Shown: in pieces, positions 1 through 9,157 of the stretch
How positions within the stretch are numbered: position 1 is the stretch's first letter
Layout: each line of letters begins with the position of its first letter
NCBI RefSeq assembly: GCF_900114765.1
Contig: NZ_FOUD01000001.1
Location: forward strand, 132,003 to 196,002
DNA from: Halopseudomonas pachastrellae
GTDB lineage: Bacteria > Pseudomonadota > Gammaproteobacteria > Pseudomonadales > Pseudomonadaceae
Length of the DNA: 64,000 nucleotides
Direction: 5' to 3'
Translations under genes and position numbers: made by a program
The notes under the pieces: model-generated
What the model was told of the DNA's origin: nothing
What the model saw: the letters and a program-made list of their open reading frames with translations, nothing else
The model's database searches: none

Positions 1-77
1 AACCGCTGTTTATTTTTACAGCCGATTTGCGCCTAACCTGATGATTCAAAAGGGGAATTGGCGTTCTCTTGTGCGTC

Positions 78-107
78 TCAGGCCTTGATGCCGTACAGGG
101 TGATCAT
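78..107 (-). pseudogene. Remnant of an ArsC/YffB-family reductase gene (first 9 codons)
   Basis: An ATG lies 3 nt after the dapC stop and opens the peptide MITLYGIKA, followed at once by TGA. This matches the N-terminus of the ArsC-family protein YffB (E. coli MVTLYGIKNCDT; Pseudomonas ...TLYGIKACDT, from memory). TGA stands where the conserved Cys codon TGC would be, and the next codon is Asp as in the family. After that similarity stops and the frame closes again 13 codons later. I read this as the 5' scar of a gene deleted from its usual place downstream of dapC. Bases 1-77 hold nothing else I recognise. Confidence 0.55.
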
Positions 108-110
108 TGC

Positions 111-1307
111 TTACAGGCTCCTGATGAAGTCGCGGATGCGTTCGGCAGCTTCAATACACTCGTCCAGCGGGGCGACCAGCGCCATGCGGACCCGTCCGGC
201 GCCGGGATTATAACCATCAATTTCCCGTGACAGGTAACGTCCGGGCACCACGGCGACGTTCTGCTCGGCCAGCAGGCGGGTGGTGAAGGTCTCGTCGTCG
301 ATGGGTGTTTGCGGCCACAGGTAGAAACCGGCGTCGGGCCGCTCGACCTGCATGACGTCGCCAAGAATGGCGAGAACGGCGTCAAACTTGGCCTGATACT
401 GGGCGCGGTTGTCGGCAACGTGCGCTTCATCCTGCCACGCCGCGATGCTGGCAATCTGGCTGTGAACCGGCATGGCGCAGCCGTGATAGGTGCGATAAGT
501 CAGGTACGGTTTGAGCAGGCTGGCGTCGCCGGCGACAAAGCCGGAACGCAGGCCCGGCAGGTTGGAACGCTTGGACAGACTGTGGAACACCACGCAGCGG
601 GCAAAGTCGTCGCGCCCCATGGCAGCGCAAGCTTGCAGCAGACCAACTGGGGCCGGACCGTCTGGCGCGTAGATTTCGCTGTAGCACTCGTCGGAGGCGA
701 TGACGAAGTCGTATTGGTCGGCCAGTTTGATCAACTGCTGCAGGGTTTCCAGCGGGATGACCGCGCCGGTCGGGTTGCCGGGCGTGCAGATAAACAGCAG
801 CTGACAGCGCTGCCATATCTCGGCCGGCACCGCGCTGAAGTCCGGAATAAAGCCGTTGCTGCCGTCGCAGGCCAGGTAATGCGGCTCCACGCCCGCCAGA
901 AACGCCGCCCCTTCGTAGATTTGATAGAAGGGGTTGGGGCTAACCACAAGGCCCTGCGGGTCGCGGGTGATCAGCGCCTGGGTAAAGGAGAACAGCGCCT
1001 CGCGGGTGCCGTTGACCGGAATGATGTTACTGCTGATATCCAGGCTGCCGGCAGTCAGCGCAAAGCGCTTGGTCAGCCAGTCGGCAATGCTCTGGCGCAG
1101 CTCGGGCTTGCCCTGGGTAGTCGGATAGACCGCTGCCTGGTTGAGGTTGTCGGCCAGCGCCTGCAGCACGAACGGCGGTGACGGGTGCTTGGGCTCGCCA
1201 ATCGACAGCGAAATCGGGCGCAGCGCCGGGTTCGGGGTAACGTCGGCGATCAGGGCGCGCAGCTTTTCAAAAGGGTAGGGCTGCAGGCGCTGCAGGTCGT
1301 GATTCAT
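111..1307 (-). CDS. dapC: Succinyldiaminopimelate transaminase DapC
   Basis: PLP-dependent class I/II aminotransferase of 398 aa, the full family length. It would convert N-succinyl-2-amino-6-ketopimelate to N-succinyl-LL-diaminopimelate in the lysine/meso-DAP pathway, in the cytoplasm. Visible fold-type I signatures are the PGNPTG loop (about residues 176-181), the cofactor-contacting Asp in SDECY (about 206) and the Schiff-base Lys in SLSKRSN (about 246). The N-terminus SIGEPKHPSP is typical of DapC. It starts 9 bp after glnD on the same strand and is probably co-transcribed with map and glnD. The general aminotransferase fold does not fix the substrate; the DapC assignment rests on sequence feel and on the glnD/map neighbours. 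Confidence 0.93.
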   Translation of the reverse strand: MNHDLQRLQPYPFEKLRALIADVTPNPALRPISLSIGEPKHPSPPFVLQALADNLNQAAVYPTTQGKPELRQSIADWLTKRFALTAGSLDISSNIIPVNGTREALFSFTQALITRDPQGLVVSPNPFYQIYEGAAFLAGVEPHYLACDGSNGFIPDFSAVPAEIWQRCQLLFICTPGNPTGAVIPLETLQQLIKLADQYDFVIASDECYSEIYAPDGPAPVGLLQACAAMGRDDFARCVVFHSLSKRSNLPGLRSGFVAGDASLLKPYLTYRTYHGCAMPVHSQIASIAAWQDEAHVADNRAQYQAKFDAVLAILGDVMQVERPDAGFYLWPQTPIDDETFTTRLLAEQNVAVVPGRYLSREIDGYNPGAGRVRMALVAPLDECIEAAERIRDFIRSL

Positions 1308-1316
1308 TGTGTGTCC

Positions 1317-4019
1317 TCAGGGGCCGATGGCAATGGGGCTGCTGTACTCCTGCGCGGTCGGCTGGGTACTGCTGAGTGTGTCGATGATGGTTTGCTGCAG
1401 GCGCTCGCACAGCTGCGGGTCTGACAGCGCTTGGTTATTGGCGTCGGTGATGACGAAGACGTCGTCCACGCGCTCACCCAGGGTGACGATCTTGGCGTTT
1501 TGTACGCTGATATCGAAGTCCAGCAGAATGCGGCCCATGCGAGCGAGCAGGCCCGGGCGGTCCGGTGCGCTCAGTTCAAGAATGGTGTGCTGGCCGCTCG
1601 GGTCATTGGAGATGGTGACCTCGGGGGCGAAGGCAAAGTGCTTGAGCTGGCGCGGCACCCGGCGCTGGATGATGGTCGGGAAGGCGTCCGGGTCGGAGAG
1701 GGCGTCGACCAGGTCGTGCTTGATCTGGCGGATGCGCTCGGGGTTGTCGCCAATCGAGCCGCCGTCGGAGTCGAGCACGATATAAGTGTCCAGGCTGAAC
1801 TGGCTGGTCGAGGTGATGATGCGCGCGTCCTGAATGCTCAGGTTGAGCTGATCCATGGCCGACACCGTAGCCGCGAACAGGTCGTTCTGCTCCGGGGTAT
1901 AGATGAAGATCTGAGTAGCGCCCTCGAACTCGCGCTGGGCGGTTTCCTTGATCAATACCAGTGGGCTCTGACGCTGGCCGTGCTGGGCAATGGCCTCGGT
2001 ATGCCAGGCCACATCGCTTGCGGTGTGGCGCAGAAAATAGTCATCGCCCAGCTCGACCCAGAGGGCTTCTGCGTCATCTTCGTCTACGCCGTTGCGCACC
2101 AGAATGTCGAGCGCCGCCTGTTGCGTCTGACGAATGTGCTCCTCGCGGTCTGGCGGATTGTCCAGGCCGCGGCGCAGGGCGCGTTTGGTTTCGGTGTAGA
2201 GCTGGCGCAGCAGCGAGGCGCGCCAGGAGTTCCACAGCGTCGGGTTGGTGGCGTTGATGTCCGCGATGGTCAGCACATAGAGGTAGTCGAGTCGCACCTG
2301 ATTGCCGACCTTGGTGGCAAAGTCGTGGATCTCCAGCGGGTCGGAAATGTCCTTGCGCTGCGCCGTCGTGGACATCAGCAGGTGGTTCTCGACCAGCCAA
2401 CTGACCAGGTGCGTATCCCAGGCCGGCAGGTGATGGCGCTGGCAGAACAGCTCGGCGTCGACCGCGCCCAGTTCCGAGTGATCGCCGCCGCGCCCCTTGG
2501 CGATGTCGTGATACAGCCCGGCCATGTACAGCAGGTCCGGCTTGGGTAGGCGGCAGAAGATGCGCCAGGCCAGCGGGTAGCGGTCCTGGTATTCGGGCCA
2601 GCTTAACTTGCGCAGGTGCTTGATCAGATTCAGCGTGTGCGCATCCACGGTGTAGATGTGGAACAGGTCGTGCTGCATCTGGCCGACGATCTTGCCGAAT
2701 TCCGGCAGATAGCGGCCGAGGATGCCGTAGCGGTTCATCCGACGCAGGTTGCGGTGGATGCCTTCCTTGCAGCGGAACAGCTCGATGAACAGGCTGGTAT
2801 TACGAATGTCGCTGCGAAAGTCGTCGTCGATCAGGTGGCGGTGGTCACGCAGCAGGCGAATGCTGTCGGCGCGCACGCCGCGAATGTCCGGGTTCTGCGC
2901 CATCAGCAGAAAGATTTCGAGGATGGCGAAGGGGGTGCGCTTGAAGACGTTCGGGTTGGTGACTTCGATATAGTGATTGCGCACCTGAAAGCGGCTGTTG
3001 AGCGGGCGGATGTCCGCCGCCTCGGCGTCGCGCAGCAGGATTTCTTCGAAGTGCTGCATCAGCAGATCGTTCAGCTCCGACAGCGACATCACCACGCGGT
3101 AGTACTTCTGCATGAAGCGCTCGACGGCCAGCTTGCTGTCGGTGCCCTCGTAGCCCAGCAGCTTGGCCAGTGCGCGTTGATGGTCGAACAGCAGGCGGTC
3201 TTCGGCGCGGCCGGCGAGGGTGTGCAGCGCGAAGCGGACTTTCCACAGGAAGGCGCGACCGTCGGCCAGGATGGTGTATTCGGGCTCATTCAAAAAGCCC
3301 TGCTGGACCAGTTCGCGCAGGTCGTTGGTGCCAAAGTGCCGCAAGGCGACCCAGCCGATGGTCTGAATGTCGCGCAGCCCGCCGGGGGAGCTTTTGACGT
3401 TCGGCTCCAGGTTGTATTCGGTGTCGTTGAACTTGGCATGACGGGCCTGTTGCTCGGCGCGCTTGGCGCGGAAGAACTCGGCATCGTTCCACATATGGCT
3501 GGTGTCGATGGCGGCCATCATGTCCTGGCGCAGCGCCTCGTCGCCGGCCAGCGTGCGCGACTCCATCAGGTTGGTAATGACGGTGATGTCGGCAGCGGCT
3601 TCCTGCTGGCATTCTTCAACGCTGCGCACGCTCTGGCCGACCTCAAGGCCGATGTCCCAGAGCAGCAGCAGGAAAGCTTCGATGGCCTCCCGAAAGGGTT
3701 CGACATCGCCGCGCAGCAAAATCAGCAGGTCAATGTCTGAATGCGGGTGGAGTTCGCCGCGGCCGTAGCCGCCAACCGCCAGCAGGGCGATGCCCGGGTC
3801 GCCTGCGCAGGGCAGTCGTGCCCAGGCCTGCTGCAGGATCTGGTCGGTGAACCAGGCGCGTTCGTGGATCAGCTGGTGAATGTCGCGGCCGTCCTCAAAG
3901 CGCTGGGTCAGGACGGTGTCAGCCTGCCGAATAGCCTTTTTAAAGGCCGCGATCGGGCTGCTCTTGATAGCCAGTTCGGCCTGAAACTGACCGGGATCGA
4001 AAAGCGCGTCATCCATCAT
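1317..4019 (-). CDS. glnD: [Protein-PII] uridylyltransferase/uridylyl-removing enzyme GlnD
   Basis: Bifunctional nitrogen sensor that uridylylates PII (GlnB/GlnK) when glutamine is low and deuridylylates it when glutamine is high. The 900-aa protein shows the family order: nucleotidyltransferase domain with [17 protein letters not shown] (about 83-99, metal-binding DxD), a helical linker, an HD phosphohydrolase domain with [13 protein letters not shown] (His-Asp near 504-505), and two C-terminal ACT domains that bind glutamine (from about residue 690). I chose the ATG at 4019 (MMDD...) because GAGGAA lies 5 bp before it; an upstream in-frame start at 4055 would add 12 residues without a better ribosome site. 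It sits between map and dapC. Confidence 0.96.
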   Translation of the reverse strand: MMDDALFDPGQFQAELAIKSSPIAAFKKAIRQADTVLTQRFEDGRDIHQLIHERAWFTDQILQQAWARLPCAGDPGIALLAVGGYGRGELHPHSDIDLLILLRGDVEPFREAIEAFLLLLWDIGLEVGQSVRSVEECQQEAAADITVITNLMESRTLAGDEALRQDMMAAIDTSHMWNDAEFFRAKRAEQQARHAKFNDTEYNLEPNVKSSPGGLRDIQTIGWVALRHFGTNDLRELVQQGFLNEPEYTILADGRAFLWKVRFALHTLAGRAEDRLLFDHQRALAKLLGYEGTDSKLAVERFMQKYYRVVMSLSELNDLLMQHFEEILLRDAEAADIRPLNSRFQVRNHYIEVTNPNVFKRTPFAILEIFLLMAQNPDIRGVRADSIRLLRDHRHLIDDDFRSDIRNTSLFIELFRCKEGIHRNLRRMNRYGILGRYLPEFGKIVGQMQHDLFHIYTVDAHTLNLIKHLRKLSWPEYQDRYPLAWRIFCRLPKPDLLYMAGLYHDIAKGRGGDHSELGAVDAELFCQRHHLPAWDTHLVSWLVENHLLMSTTAQRKDISDPLEIHDFATKVGNQVRLDYLYVLTIADINATNPTLWNSWRASLLRQLYTETKRALRRGLDNPPDREEHIRQTQQAALDILVRNGVDEDDAEALWVELGDDYFLRHTASDVAWHTEAIAQHGQRQSPLVLIKETAQREFEGATQIFIYTPEQNDLFAATVSAMDQLNLSIQDARIITSTSQFSLDTYIVLDSDGGSIGDNPERIRQIKHDLVDALSDPDAFPTIIQRRVPRQLKHFAFAPEVTISNDPSGQHTILELSAPDRPGLLARMGRILLDFDISVQNAKIVTLGERVDDVFVITDANNQALSDPQLCERLQQTIIDTLSSTQPTAQEYSSPIAIGP

Positions 4020-4081
4020 TCGTTTCCTCGGCTTGGTAGTGAGGCCGGACAGCAATCAGGCAGCCTGGGGCAGGCCGCCTG

Positions 4082-4870
4082 TCAGCGGAAGCTTTCCTCG
4101 GTGCGCAGGGTCAGCACCTCGTAGCCGTCGGCGGTGACCAGAATGGTGTGCTCCCACTGCGCGGACAACTTGCGGTCCTTGGTGATTGCAGTCCAGTTGT
4201 CACCCAGCAGGCGGGTCTCCGGGCGGCCCTGATTGATCATGGGCTCAATGGTAAAGATCATGCCTTCCTGCATTTCCATGCCGGTACCGGCGCGGCCGTA
4301 GTGCAGGATCTGCGGGTCTTCGTGGAAGACCTTGCCAATGCCGTGGCCGCAGTACTCGCGCACCACGCTGTAGCGGTTGGCGTGGGCGTGTTCCTGAATA
4401 ATGGCACCAATGTCACCCAGGCGCGCGCCCGGGCGTACGACGGAAATGCCTTTGTACATGCATTCCTGGGTGATGCGGGCCAGGCGTTCGGCCCACTCCG
4501 GCACGTCGCCGACCATGAACATCTTGCTGGTATCGCCGTGATAACCGTCTTTGATGACGGTGACGTCGATATTCAGCGAGTCGCCGCTCTTCAGCGGTTT
4601 GTCATTCGGGATGCCGTGACAGACCACATGGTTGAGCGAGGTGCAGATGGACTTGGGAAAGGGCATGCGGCCGGGGGCACCGCCGTAGTTGAGGGGGGCG
4701 GGGATCGCTTGCTGAACGTTGACAATATAGTCATGGCAGATGCGATCCAGCTCGTCGGTGGTGACGCCAGGCTTGACGTGCTCGCCGATCATCTCCAGAA
4801 CCTCGGCTGCCAGGCGGCCGGCAACCCGCATGCCGGCAATGTCTTCGGCGGTCTTGATGGTGACGGTCAT
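4082..4870 (-). CDS. map: Type I methionine aminopeptidase
   Basis: Removes the initiator methionine from nascent proteins. The 262-aa length and all five metal ligands fit the bacterial type I enzyme: Asp102 in NIDVTV, Asp113 in GDTSKMF, His176 in CGHGIGK, Glu209 in TIEPMI and Glu240 in QWEHTI. The motif VCHGIP carries the substrate-binding His. It is the first gene of the minus-strand group map-glnD-dapC and is divergent from rpsB; the 282 bp between the two must hold promoters for both directions. There is no N-terminal SH3 or zinc-finger extension. Confidence 0.97.
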   Translation of the reverse strand: MTVTIKTAEDIAGMRVAGRLAAEVLEMIGEHVKPGVTTDELDRICHDYIVNVQQAIPAPLNYGGAPGRMPFPKSICTSLNHVVCHGIPNDKPLKSGDSLNIDVTVIKDGYHGDTSKMFMVGDVPEWAERLARITQECMYKGISVVRPGARLGDIGAIIQEHAHANRYSVVREYCGHGIGKVFHEDPQILHYGRAGTGMEMQEGMIFTIEPMINQGRPETRLLGDNWTAITKDRKLSAQWEHTILVTADGYEVLTLRTEESFR

Positions 4871-4984
4871 GGCTGGACTCTCTCGATTGGGCGCCGGCTG
4901 GCGTAGGTGGAAAAACCCCGGATTCTATCAGACCTGTGGCCTGCTGTTGAACTGGCCGCTTGTCTGCGCTGGGTAGTCAGTGCT

Positions 4985-5012
4985 TTCTTCGCCGGGGTTG
5001 ATATGGTATAAA
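4985..5012 (+). promoter_or_regulatory. Candidate sigma70 promoter of rpsB with GC-rich discriminator
   Basis: TTCTTC (4985-4990) and TATAAA (5007-5012) are 16 bp apart and followed by GCGCCCC. A GC-rich discriminator is common at stringently controlled ribosomal promoters. It would give a 5' leader of about 130 nt before the rpsB ATG. The -35 box is poor, so this is tentative. Confidence 0.4.
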
Positions 5013-5101
5013 GCGCCCCGCTGAATGCAGAGCTGCAGGCTCGGCCAGCAAATCAAACTAAATCCGCACACGTATCGACACGGTATCCTGGGTGCCCTTT
5101 G

Positions 5102-5135
5102 GGGTTGGATGCTGGGATGCGTGGAGGCCCAACCC
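5102..5135 (+). promoter_or_regulatory. Stem-loop in the rpsB leader, possible S2 autoregulatory element
   Basis: GGGTTGG (5102-5108) pairs perfectly with CCAACCC (5129-5135), ending 6 bp before the ribosome-binding sequence TGGAGT. In E. coli rpsB-tsf is autoregulated by S2 through its leader. A hairpin placed to control access to the start site fits such a role, but this is inferred from position and pairing alone. Confidence 0.35.
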
Positions 5136-5152
5136 GACTTACTGGAGTTATC

Positions 5153-5890
5153 ATGACCCAAGTCTCTATGCGTGACATGCTGAAGGCCGGCGCGCACTTC
5201 GGCCACCAGACCCGCTACTGGAACCCGAAAATGGGCAAGTTCATTTTCGGCGCTCGCAACAAGATTCACATCATCAACCTGGAAAAGACCATGCCAATGT
5301 TCCACGAAGCTCTGAGCTTTGTGGAAAAGCTGGCTGCCGGCAAGAACAAGATTCTGTTCGTCGGCACCAAGCGCGCTGCCAGCAAGATCATTGCTGACGA
5401 AGCGGCCCGTGCTGGTCAGCCCTATGTTGATCACCGCTGGCTCGGCGGCATGCTGACCAACTACAAGACCATTCGTCAGTCCATCAAGCGTCTGCGCGAC
5501 CTGGAAGTTCAATCCCAGGACGGCACCTTCGCCAAACTGACCAAGAAAGAAGCGCTGATGCGCTCCCGTGATCTGGAAAAACTGGATCGCAGCCTGGGTG
5601 GTATCAAGGACATGGGCGGTCTGCCTGATGCCCTGTTCGTCATCGACGTTGAGCACGAGCGTATTGCCATCACCGAAGCCAACAAGCTGGGCATTCCGGT
5701 TATCGGCATCGTTGATACCAACAGCAGCCCGGAAGGTGTTGACTATGTCATCCCGGGTAACGATGACGCCATTCGCGCTATCAAGCTGTACGCTGCTTCC
5801 GTTGCTGACGCAGTTCTGCGTGGCAAGAGCAATGCTGGCGCTACCGACGAGTTCGTAGAAGAAGCTGCTCCGGAAGCCTCTGAAGGCTGA
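5153..5890 (+). CDS. rpsB: 30S ribosomal protein S2
   Basis: Ribosomal protein S2, needed for late 30S assembly and for holding S1. The 245-aa protein begins [20 protein letters not shown] and contains the hallmark stretches [33 protein letters not shown] and the RAIKLY segment near the end. I chose ATG 5153 because TGGAGT lies 5-6 bp upstream and the protein then has the family N-terminus; a longer in-frame start at 5099 adds unrelated residues. It is followed by an intrinsic terminator and then tsf, the usual rpsB-tsf pair. Confidence 0.98.
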   Translation: MTQVSMRDMLKAGAHFGHQTRYWNPKMGKFIFGARNKIHIINLEKTMPMFHEALSFVEKLAAGKNKILFVGTKRAASKIIADEAARAGQPYVDHRWLGGMLTNYKTIRQSIKRLRDLEVQSQDGTFAKLTKKEALMRSRDLEKLDRSLGGIKDMGGLPDALFVIDVEHERIAITEANKLGIPVIGIVDTNSSPEGVDYVIPGNDDAIRAIKLYAASVADAVLRGKSNAGATDEFVEEAAPEASEG

Positions 5891-5920
5891 GGTGCATACG
5901 GCTGATGCAATGCCGTAGCG

Positions 5921-5944
5921 AAAAGGGGGCCTTGCCCCCTTTTT
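5921..5944 (+). terminator. Rho-independent terminator between rpsB and tsf
   Basis: AAAAGGGGGC, a 3-nt loop CTT, GCCCCC and then TTTTT form a compact GC-rich hairpin with a U-tract 30 bp after the rpsB stop. A weaker stem TACGGC/GCCGTA (5897-5917) precedes it. A partial terminator here would reduce tsf relative to rpsB. Confidence 0.87.
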
Positions 5945-6028
5945 GCAATATGTTTACCGCAAGATGATTCGTTGCTTCCTGCTGTCAAACGGAAGCAGGA
6001 ACTAATCCAGTTATGTGAGGAAGAGTCC

Positions 6029-6898
6029 ATGGCAGAAATTACTGCAGCACTGGTCAAAGAACTGCGTGAGCGCACTGGTCAGGGCATGATGGAATGCAAA
6101 AAGGCACTGGTTGCCGCCGAAGGCGACATCGAGAAAGCCATTGACGACATGCGCGCTTCTGGCGCCATCAAGGCTGCCAAGAAAGCCGGCAACATCGCCG
6201 CTGAAGGCTCCATCGCTGTCAAGGTTGCCGCTGACAACAAGTCCGCTGTCATCATTGAAGTCAACTCTCAGACCGACTTCCTGGCTCTGCAGGAAGACTT
6301 CAAGGCATTCGTTGCCGCCAGCCTGGACAAAGCGTTTGAAGCTGGTTACACCGACGCTGCTCCGCTGATCGCTGACCAGGAGCCGGCCCGTGAAGCGCTG
6401 GTTGCCAAGACTGGTGAAAACGTCAACATCCGTCGCCTGACTCGCGTTGAAGGTGATGTTGTTGGTGCCTACCTGCACGGTCACCGCATCGGTGTTGTTG
6501 TCACCCTGAACGGTGGCAATGAAGAGCTGGCTCGCGATATCGCCATGCACGTTGCTGCAAGCAACCCGCAGTTCCTGGACTCCTCTCAGGTGTCCGAAGA
6601 AGCGATCGCTAAAGAGAAAGAGATCTTCCTGGCTCTGAACGCCGACAAGATCGCCGGCAAGCCGGAAAACATTGTTGAGAACATGGTTAAAGGCCGTATC
6701 AACAAGTTCGTTTCCGAAGGTAGCCTGATCGAGCAGCCGTTCGTCAAAGATCCGGAAGTCAAGGTTGGCGAGCTGGCCAAGAAAGCCGGTGCTGAAGTTG
6801 TTTCCTTCGTGCGTTTCGAAGTGGGCGAGGGCATCGAGCGTGCCGAAGCTGACTTTGCTGCCGAAGTTGCCGCTCAGCTGGCTGCTGCCAAGCAGTAA
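6029..6898 (+). CDS. tsf: Elongation factor Ts
   Basis: Guanine-nucleotide exchange factor for EF-Tu. The 289-aa protein begins MAEITAALVKELRERTGQGMM and continues with the N-terminal UBA-like module (about residues 1-55), the TDFLALQEDF core contact region including the TDF motif that inserts into EF-Tu, and two dimerisation-type subdomains. ATG 6029 is preceded by GAGGAAGAG, a strong ribosome site; an in-frame ATG at 5972 would add 19 non-conserved residues. It follows rpsB past an intrinsic terminator and ends before a second strong terminator. Confidence 0.98.
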   Translation: MAEITAALVKELRERTGQGMMECKKALVAAEGDIEKAIDDMRASGAIKAAKKAGNIAAEGSIAVKVAADNKSAVIIEVNSQTDFLALQEDFKAFVAASLDKAFEAGYTDAAPLIADQEPAREALVAKTGENVNIRRLTRVEGDVVGAYLHGHRIGVVVTLNGGNEELARDIAMHVAASNPQFLDSSQVSEEAIAKEKEIFLALNADKIAGKPENIVENMVKGRINKFVSEGSLIEQPFVKDPEVKVGELAKKAGAEVVSFVRFEVGEGIERAEADFAAEVAAQLAAAKQ

Positions 6899-6965
6899 TA
6901 CGCTATAGTGCACGCTGACCGGTGCACCGCCTCCGCTTTCAAGTGGGGGCGACAAGGTTGATATG

Positions 6966-6999
6966 AGAGGCTTCCCGCGCAGGCGTGAAGCCTCTTTTT
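6966..6999 (+). terminator. Rho-independent terminator after tsf
   Basis: GAGGCTTC (6967-6974) pairs with GAAGCCTC (6987-6994), followed by a T-run at 6995-6999. It lies 68 bp after the tsf stop and should close the rpsB-tsf unit. A second inverted repeat GTGCAC/GTGCAC (6908-6927) lies just after the tsf stop. Confidence 0.9.
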
Positions 7000-7001
7000 C
7001 A

Positions 7002-7058
7002 AGAAACACTGAACAAGTGCGCGCCGTTGTTGTCTGGTGCAACTCGTTGAGTGTTTCT
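7002..7058 (+). promoter_or_regulatory. Inverted repeat in the pyrH upstream region
   Basis: AGAAACACT (7002-7010) and AGTGTTTCT (7050-7058) are a perfect 9-bp inverted repeat enclosing 39 nt, between the tsf terminator and the pyrH ribosome site AGGAGAG. It could be a leader structure or a protein-binding pair. No function can be assigned from sequence; I could not place a convincing promoter here. Confidence 0.3.
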
Positions 7059-7083
7059 CCATTCCCGAACAGGAGAGTCAAGC

Positions 7084-7818
7084 ATGGCCCAGGTGCCCAG
7101 TAGCCGCCAACCCAAGTACAAGCGCATCCTTCTCAAACTTAGCGGTGAAGCCCTGATGGGGACCGAAGATTTCGGTATCGACCCCAAGGTGCTTGATCGC
7201 ATGGCGCTGGAAATCGGGCAGTTGATCGGTATCGGGGTGCAGGTCGGGCTGGTGATCGGTGGCGGTAACCTGTTCCGCGGCGCTGCGCTGAGTGCGGCGG
7301 GCATGGATCGGGTAACCGGCGACCATATGGGGATGCTGGCAACGGTTATGAACGCGCTGGCCATGCGTGATTCGCTGGAGCGCTCCAATATTCAGACACG
7401 CGTCATGTCCGCCATCACCATGGAAGGCGTGACCGAGCATTACGATCGCCGCAAGGCAATGCGCTACCTGGCCAGTGGCGACGTGGTAATATTCTCCGCC
7501 GGTACGGGCAACCCCTTCTTCACCACGGATACCGCAGCCTGCCTGCGCGGCATTGAGGTCGATGCCGATCTGGTGCTCAAGGCAACCAAGGTTGACGGCG
7601 TTTACAATGCCGACCCGATGAAGGACCCCGATGCCGAGCGCTTTGAGAGCCTGACCTACGACCAGGTACTGGATCTCAAACTGGAAGTCATGGACCTGAC
7701 GGCCATCTGCCTGATCCGTGACCACAATATGCCCCTGCGGGTGTTTAACATGAACAAGCCAGGTGCGTTGCTCAATGCAGTAGTCGGTAGCGCCGAAGGA
7801 ACACTGATCGAGGGTTGA
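7084..7818 (+). CDS. pyrH: Uridylate kinase (UMP kinase)
   Basis: Phosphorylates UMP to UDP with ATP, feeding UTP/CTP synthesis. The 244-aa protein belongs to the amino acid kinase fold: [14 protein letters not shown] near the N-terminus, GGGNLFRG, the [10 protein letters not shown] active-site stretch, and [17 protein letters not shown] for UMP/ATP binding. ATG 7084 has AGGAGAG upstream and gives the usual N-terminus; the in-frame ATG at 7051 adds 11 unrelated residues. It is followed 4 bp later by frr, the standard pyrH-frr pair. Confidence 0.98.
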   Translation: MAQVPSSRQPKYKRILLKLSGEALMGTEDFGIDPKVLDRMALEIGQLIGIGVQVGLVIGGGNLFRGAALSAAGMDRVTGDHMGMLATVMNALAMRDSLERSNIQTRVMSAITMEGVTEHYDRRKAMRYLASGDVVIFSAGTGNPFFTTDTAACLRGIEVDADLVLKATKVDGVYNADPMKDPDAERFESLTYDQVLDLKLEVMDLTAICLIRDHNMPLRVFNMNKPGALLNAVVGSAEGTLIEG

Positions 7819-7822
7819 GTCA

Positions 7823-8380
7823 ATGATCAACGAAATCAAGCAAGACGCGCAGGAGCGCATGAAGAAGTCCGTCGAAGCGCTGGAGCACGCCTTCGCCAAG
7901 ATTCGTACCGGTCGCGCACACCCGGCCCTGCTGGACAGCATCATCGTGTCTTACTACGGCGCTGACACCCCGCTGCGCCAGGTGGCCAACGTCAACGTTG
8001 AAGACTCCCGTACCCTGGCCCTGAGCGTATTTGACAAGGGCATGATTCAGGCGGTCGAGAAGGCCATCATGATGTCCGACCTGGGTCTGAACCCGGCTAC
8101 CTCCGGTACCACCATCCGCGTTCCGATGCCGGCGCTGACCGAGGAAACCCGTAAGGGCTACACCAAGCAGGCCCGTGCCGAAGCTGAAAATGGCCGTATC
8201 GCCGTACGTAACATTCGTCGCGATGCCCTGAGCCAGCTCAAAGATCTGCAGAAAGAAAAGGAAATCAGCGAGGACGAAGAGCGCCGCGCAGCTGATGACA
8301 TCCAGAAGCTCACCGACAAGTTTGTTGCCGAGATTGAGAAAGTACTGGAAGTGAAAGAAAAGGACCTGATGGCCATCTAA
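7823..8380 (+). CDS. frr: Ribosome recycling factor
   Basis: Splits post-termination ribosomes together with EF-G. The protein is 185 aa, the exact family length, and has the signature [13 protein letters not shown], the [12 protein letters not shown] hinge region and a C-terminal long helix ([22 protein letters not shown]). It starts 4 bp after pyrH and is followed by uppS after 24 bp, the conserved pyrH-frr-uppS-cdsA order. Confidence 0.98.
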   Translation: MINEIKQDAQERMKKSVEALEHAFAKIRTGRAHPALLDSIIVSYYGADTPLRQVANVNVEDSRTLALSVFDKGMIQAVEKAIMMSDLGLNPATSGTTIRVPMPALTEETRKGYTKQARAEAENGRIAVRNIRRDALSQLKDLQKEKEISEDEERRAADDIQKLTDKFVAEIEKVLEVKEKDLMAI

Positions 8381-8404
8381 GGCCATCTGCTGCAAGAGTA
8401 CCGA

Positions 8405-9157
8405 ATGAACATCACAAGTCCCGCTGGCAAGGATTCCACTACGCCCCGTCACGTTGCCATCATCATGGATGGCAACAACCGCTGGGCGCGCAAGCGGTTG
8501 ATGCCTGGTGTCGCCGGCCACAAGGCTGGTGTGGATGCGGTCAAGGCGATGATCGAGGTCTGCCTGGAAGACGGTGTGGAAGTGCTGACGCTGTTCGCCT
8601 TCTCCAGTGAAAACTGGCGCCGTCCCGAGGACGAAGTTGGCGCGCTGATGGAGCTGTTCCTTGGCGCCCTGCGTCGTGAGGTGCGCAAGCTCCGGGAAAA
8701 CGGCGTGCGACTGCAGATCATCGGTGATCGCAGTCGATTTGCTCCTGAGTTGCAGGCCGCCATGGCGCAGGCCGAAGAGACGACCGCACAATGCGCTCGC
8801 CTGACCCTGGTGATTGCAGCCAACTACGGCGGGCAGTGGGATATCGCCCAGGCCGCCCGCTCGCTGGCAGCTGAGGCTGTTCGCGGTGAGCGCACCGTCG
8901 AGTCGCTGACAGAGCAGGCACTGGAGGCGCGTCTAAGTACATCCAACCTGCCGCTGCCAGACTTGTGCATTCGTACAGGCGGCGAGAAACGTATCAGCAA
9001 CTTCCTGTTGTGGCAGCTTGCTTACGCAGAGCTTTACTTCTCCGACCTGTATTGGCCTGACTTCAAGCAGGCGGCCCTGCGCGAGGCGCTGGCCGACTTT
9101 GCCGGTCGTCAACGCCGCTTCGGCAAAACCAGTGAACAGATTGCAACGGGGGCCTGA
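8405..9157 (+). CDS. uppS: Undecaprenyl diphosphate synthase (cis-prenyltransferase)
   Basis: Condenses isopentenyl diphosphate onto farnesyl diphosphate to make the C55 carrier lipid for peptidoglycan and O-antigen. The 250-aa protein has the catalytic P-loop HVAIIMDGNNRWARKR with the essential Asp, the substrate segment LTLFAFSSENWRRP, and the C-terminal DLCIRTGGEKRISNFLLWQ with RTGGE binding diphosphate. Its stop TGA shares a base with the ATG of cdsA, so the two are translationally coupled. Confidence 0.97.
   Translation: MNITSPAGKDSTTPRHVAIIMDGNNRWARKRLMPGVAGHKAGVDAVKAMIEVCLEDGVEVLTLFAFSSENWRRPEDEVGALMELFLGALRREVRKLRENGVRLQIIGDRSRFAPELQAAMAQAEETTAQCARLTLVIAANYGGQWDIAQAARSLAAEAVRGERTVESLTEQALEARLSTSNLPLPDLCIRTGGEKRISNFLLWQLAYAELYFSDLYWPDFKQAALREALADFAGRQRRFGKTSEQIATGA

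Noticed and set aside
75-80. Possible selenocysteine TGA in the ArsC-like start after dapC
   Set aside because: A redox-active Cys replaced by TGA invites this idea, but the frame closes again 13 codons on, similarity ends after one more residue, and I see no SECIS-type hairpin. A deletion remnant is the simpler reading.
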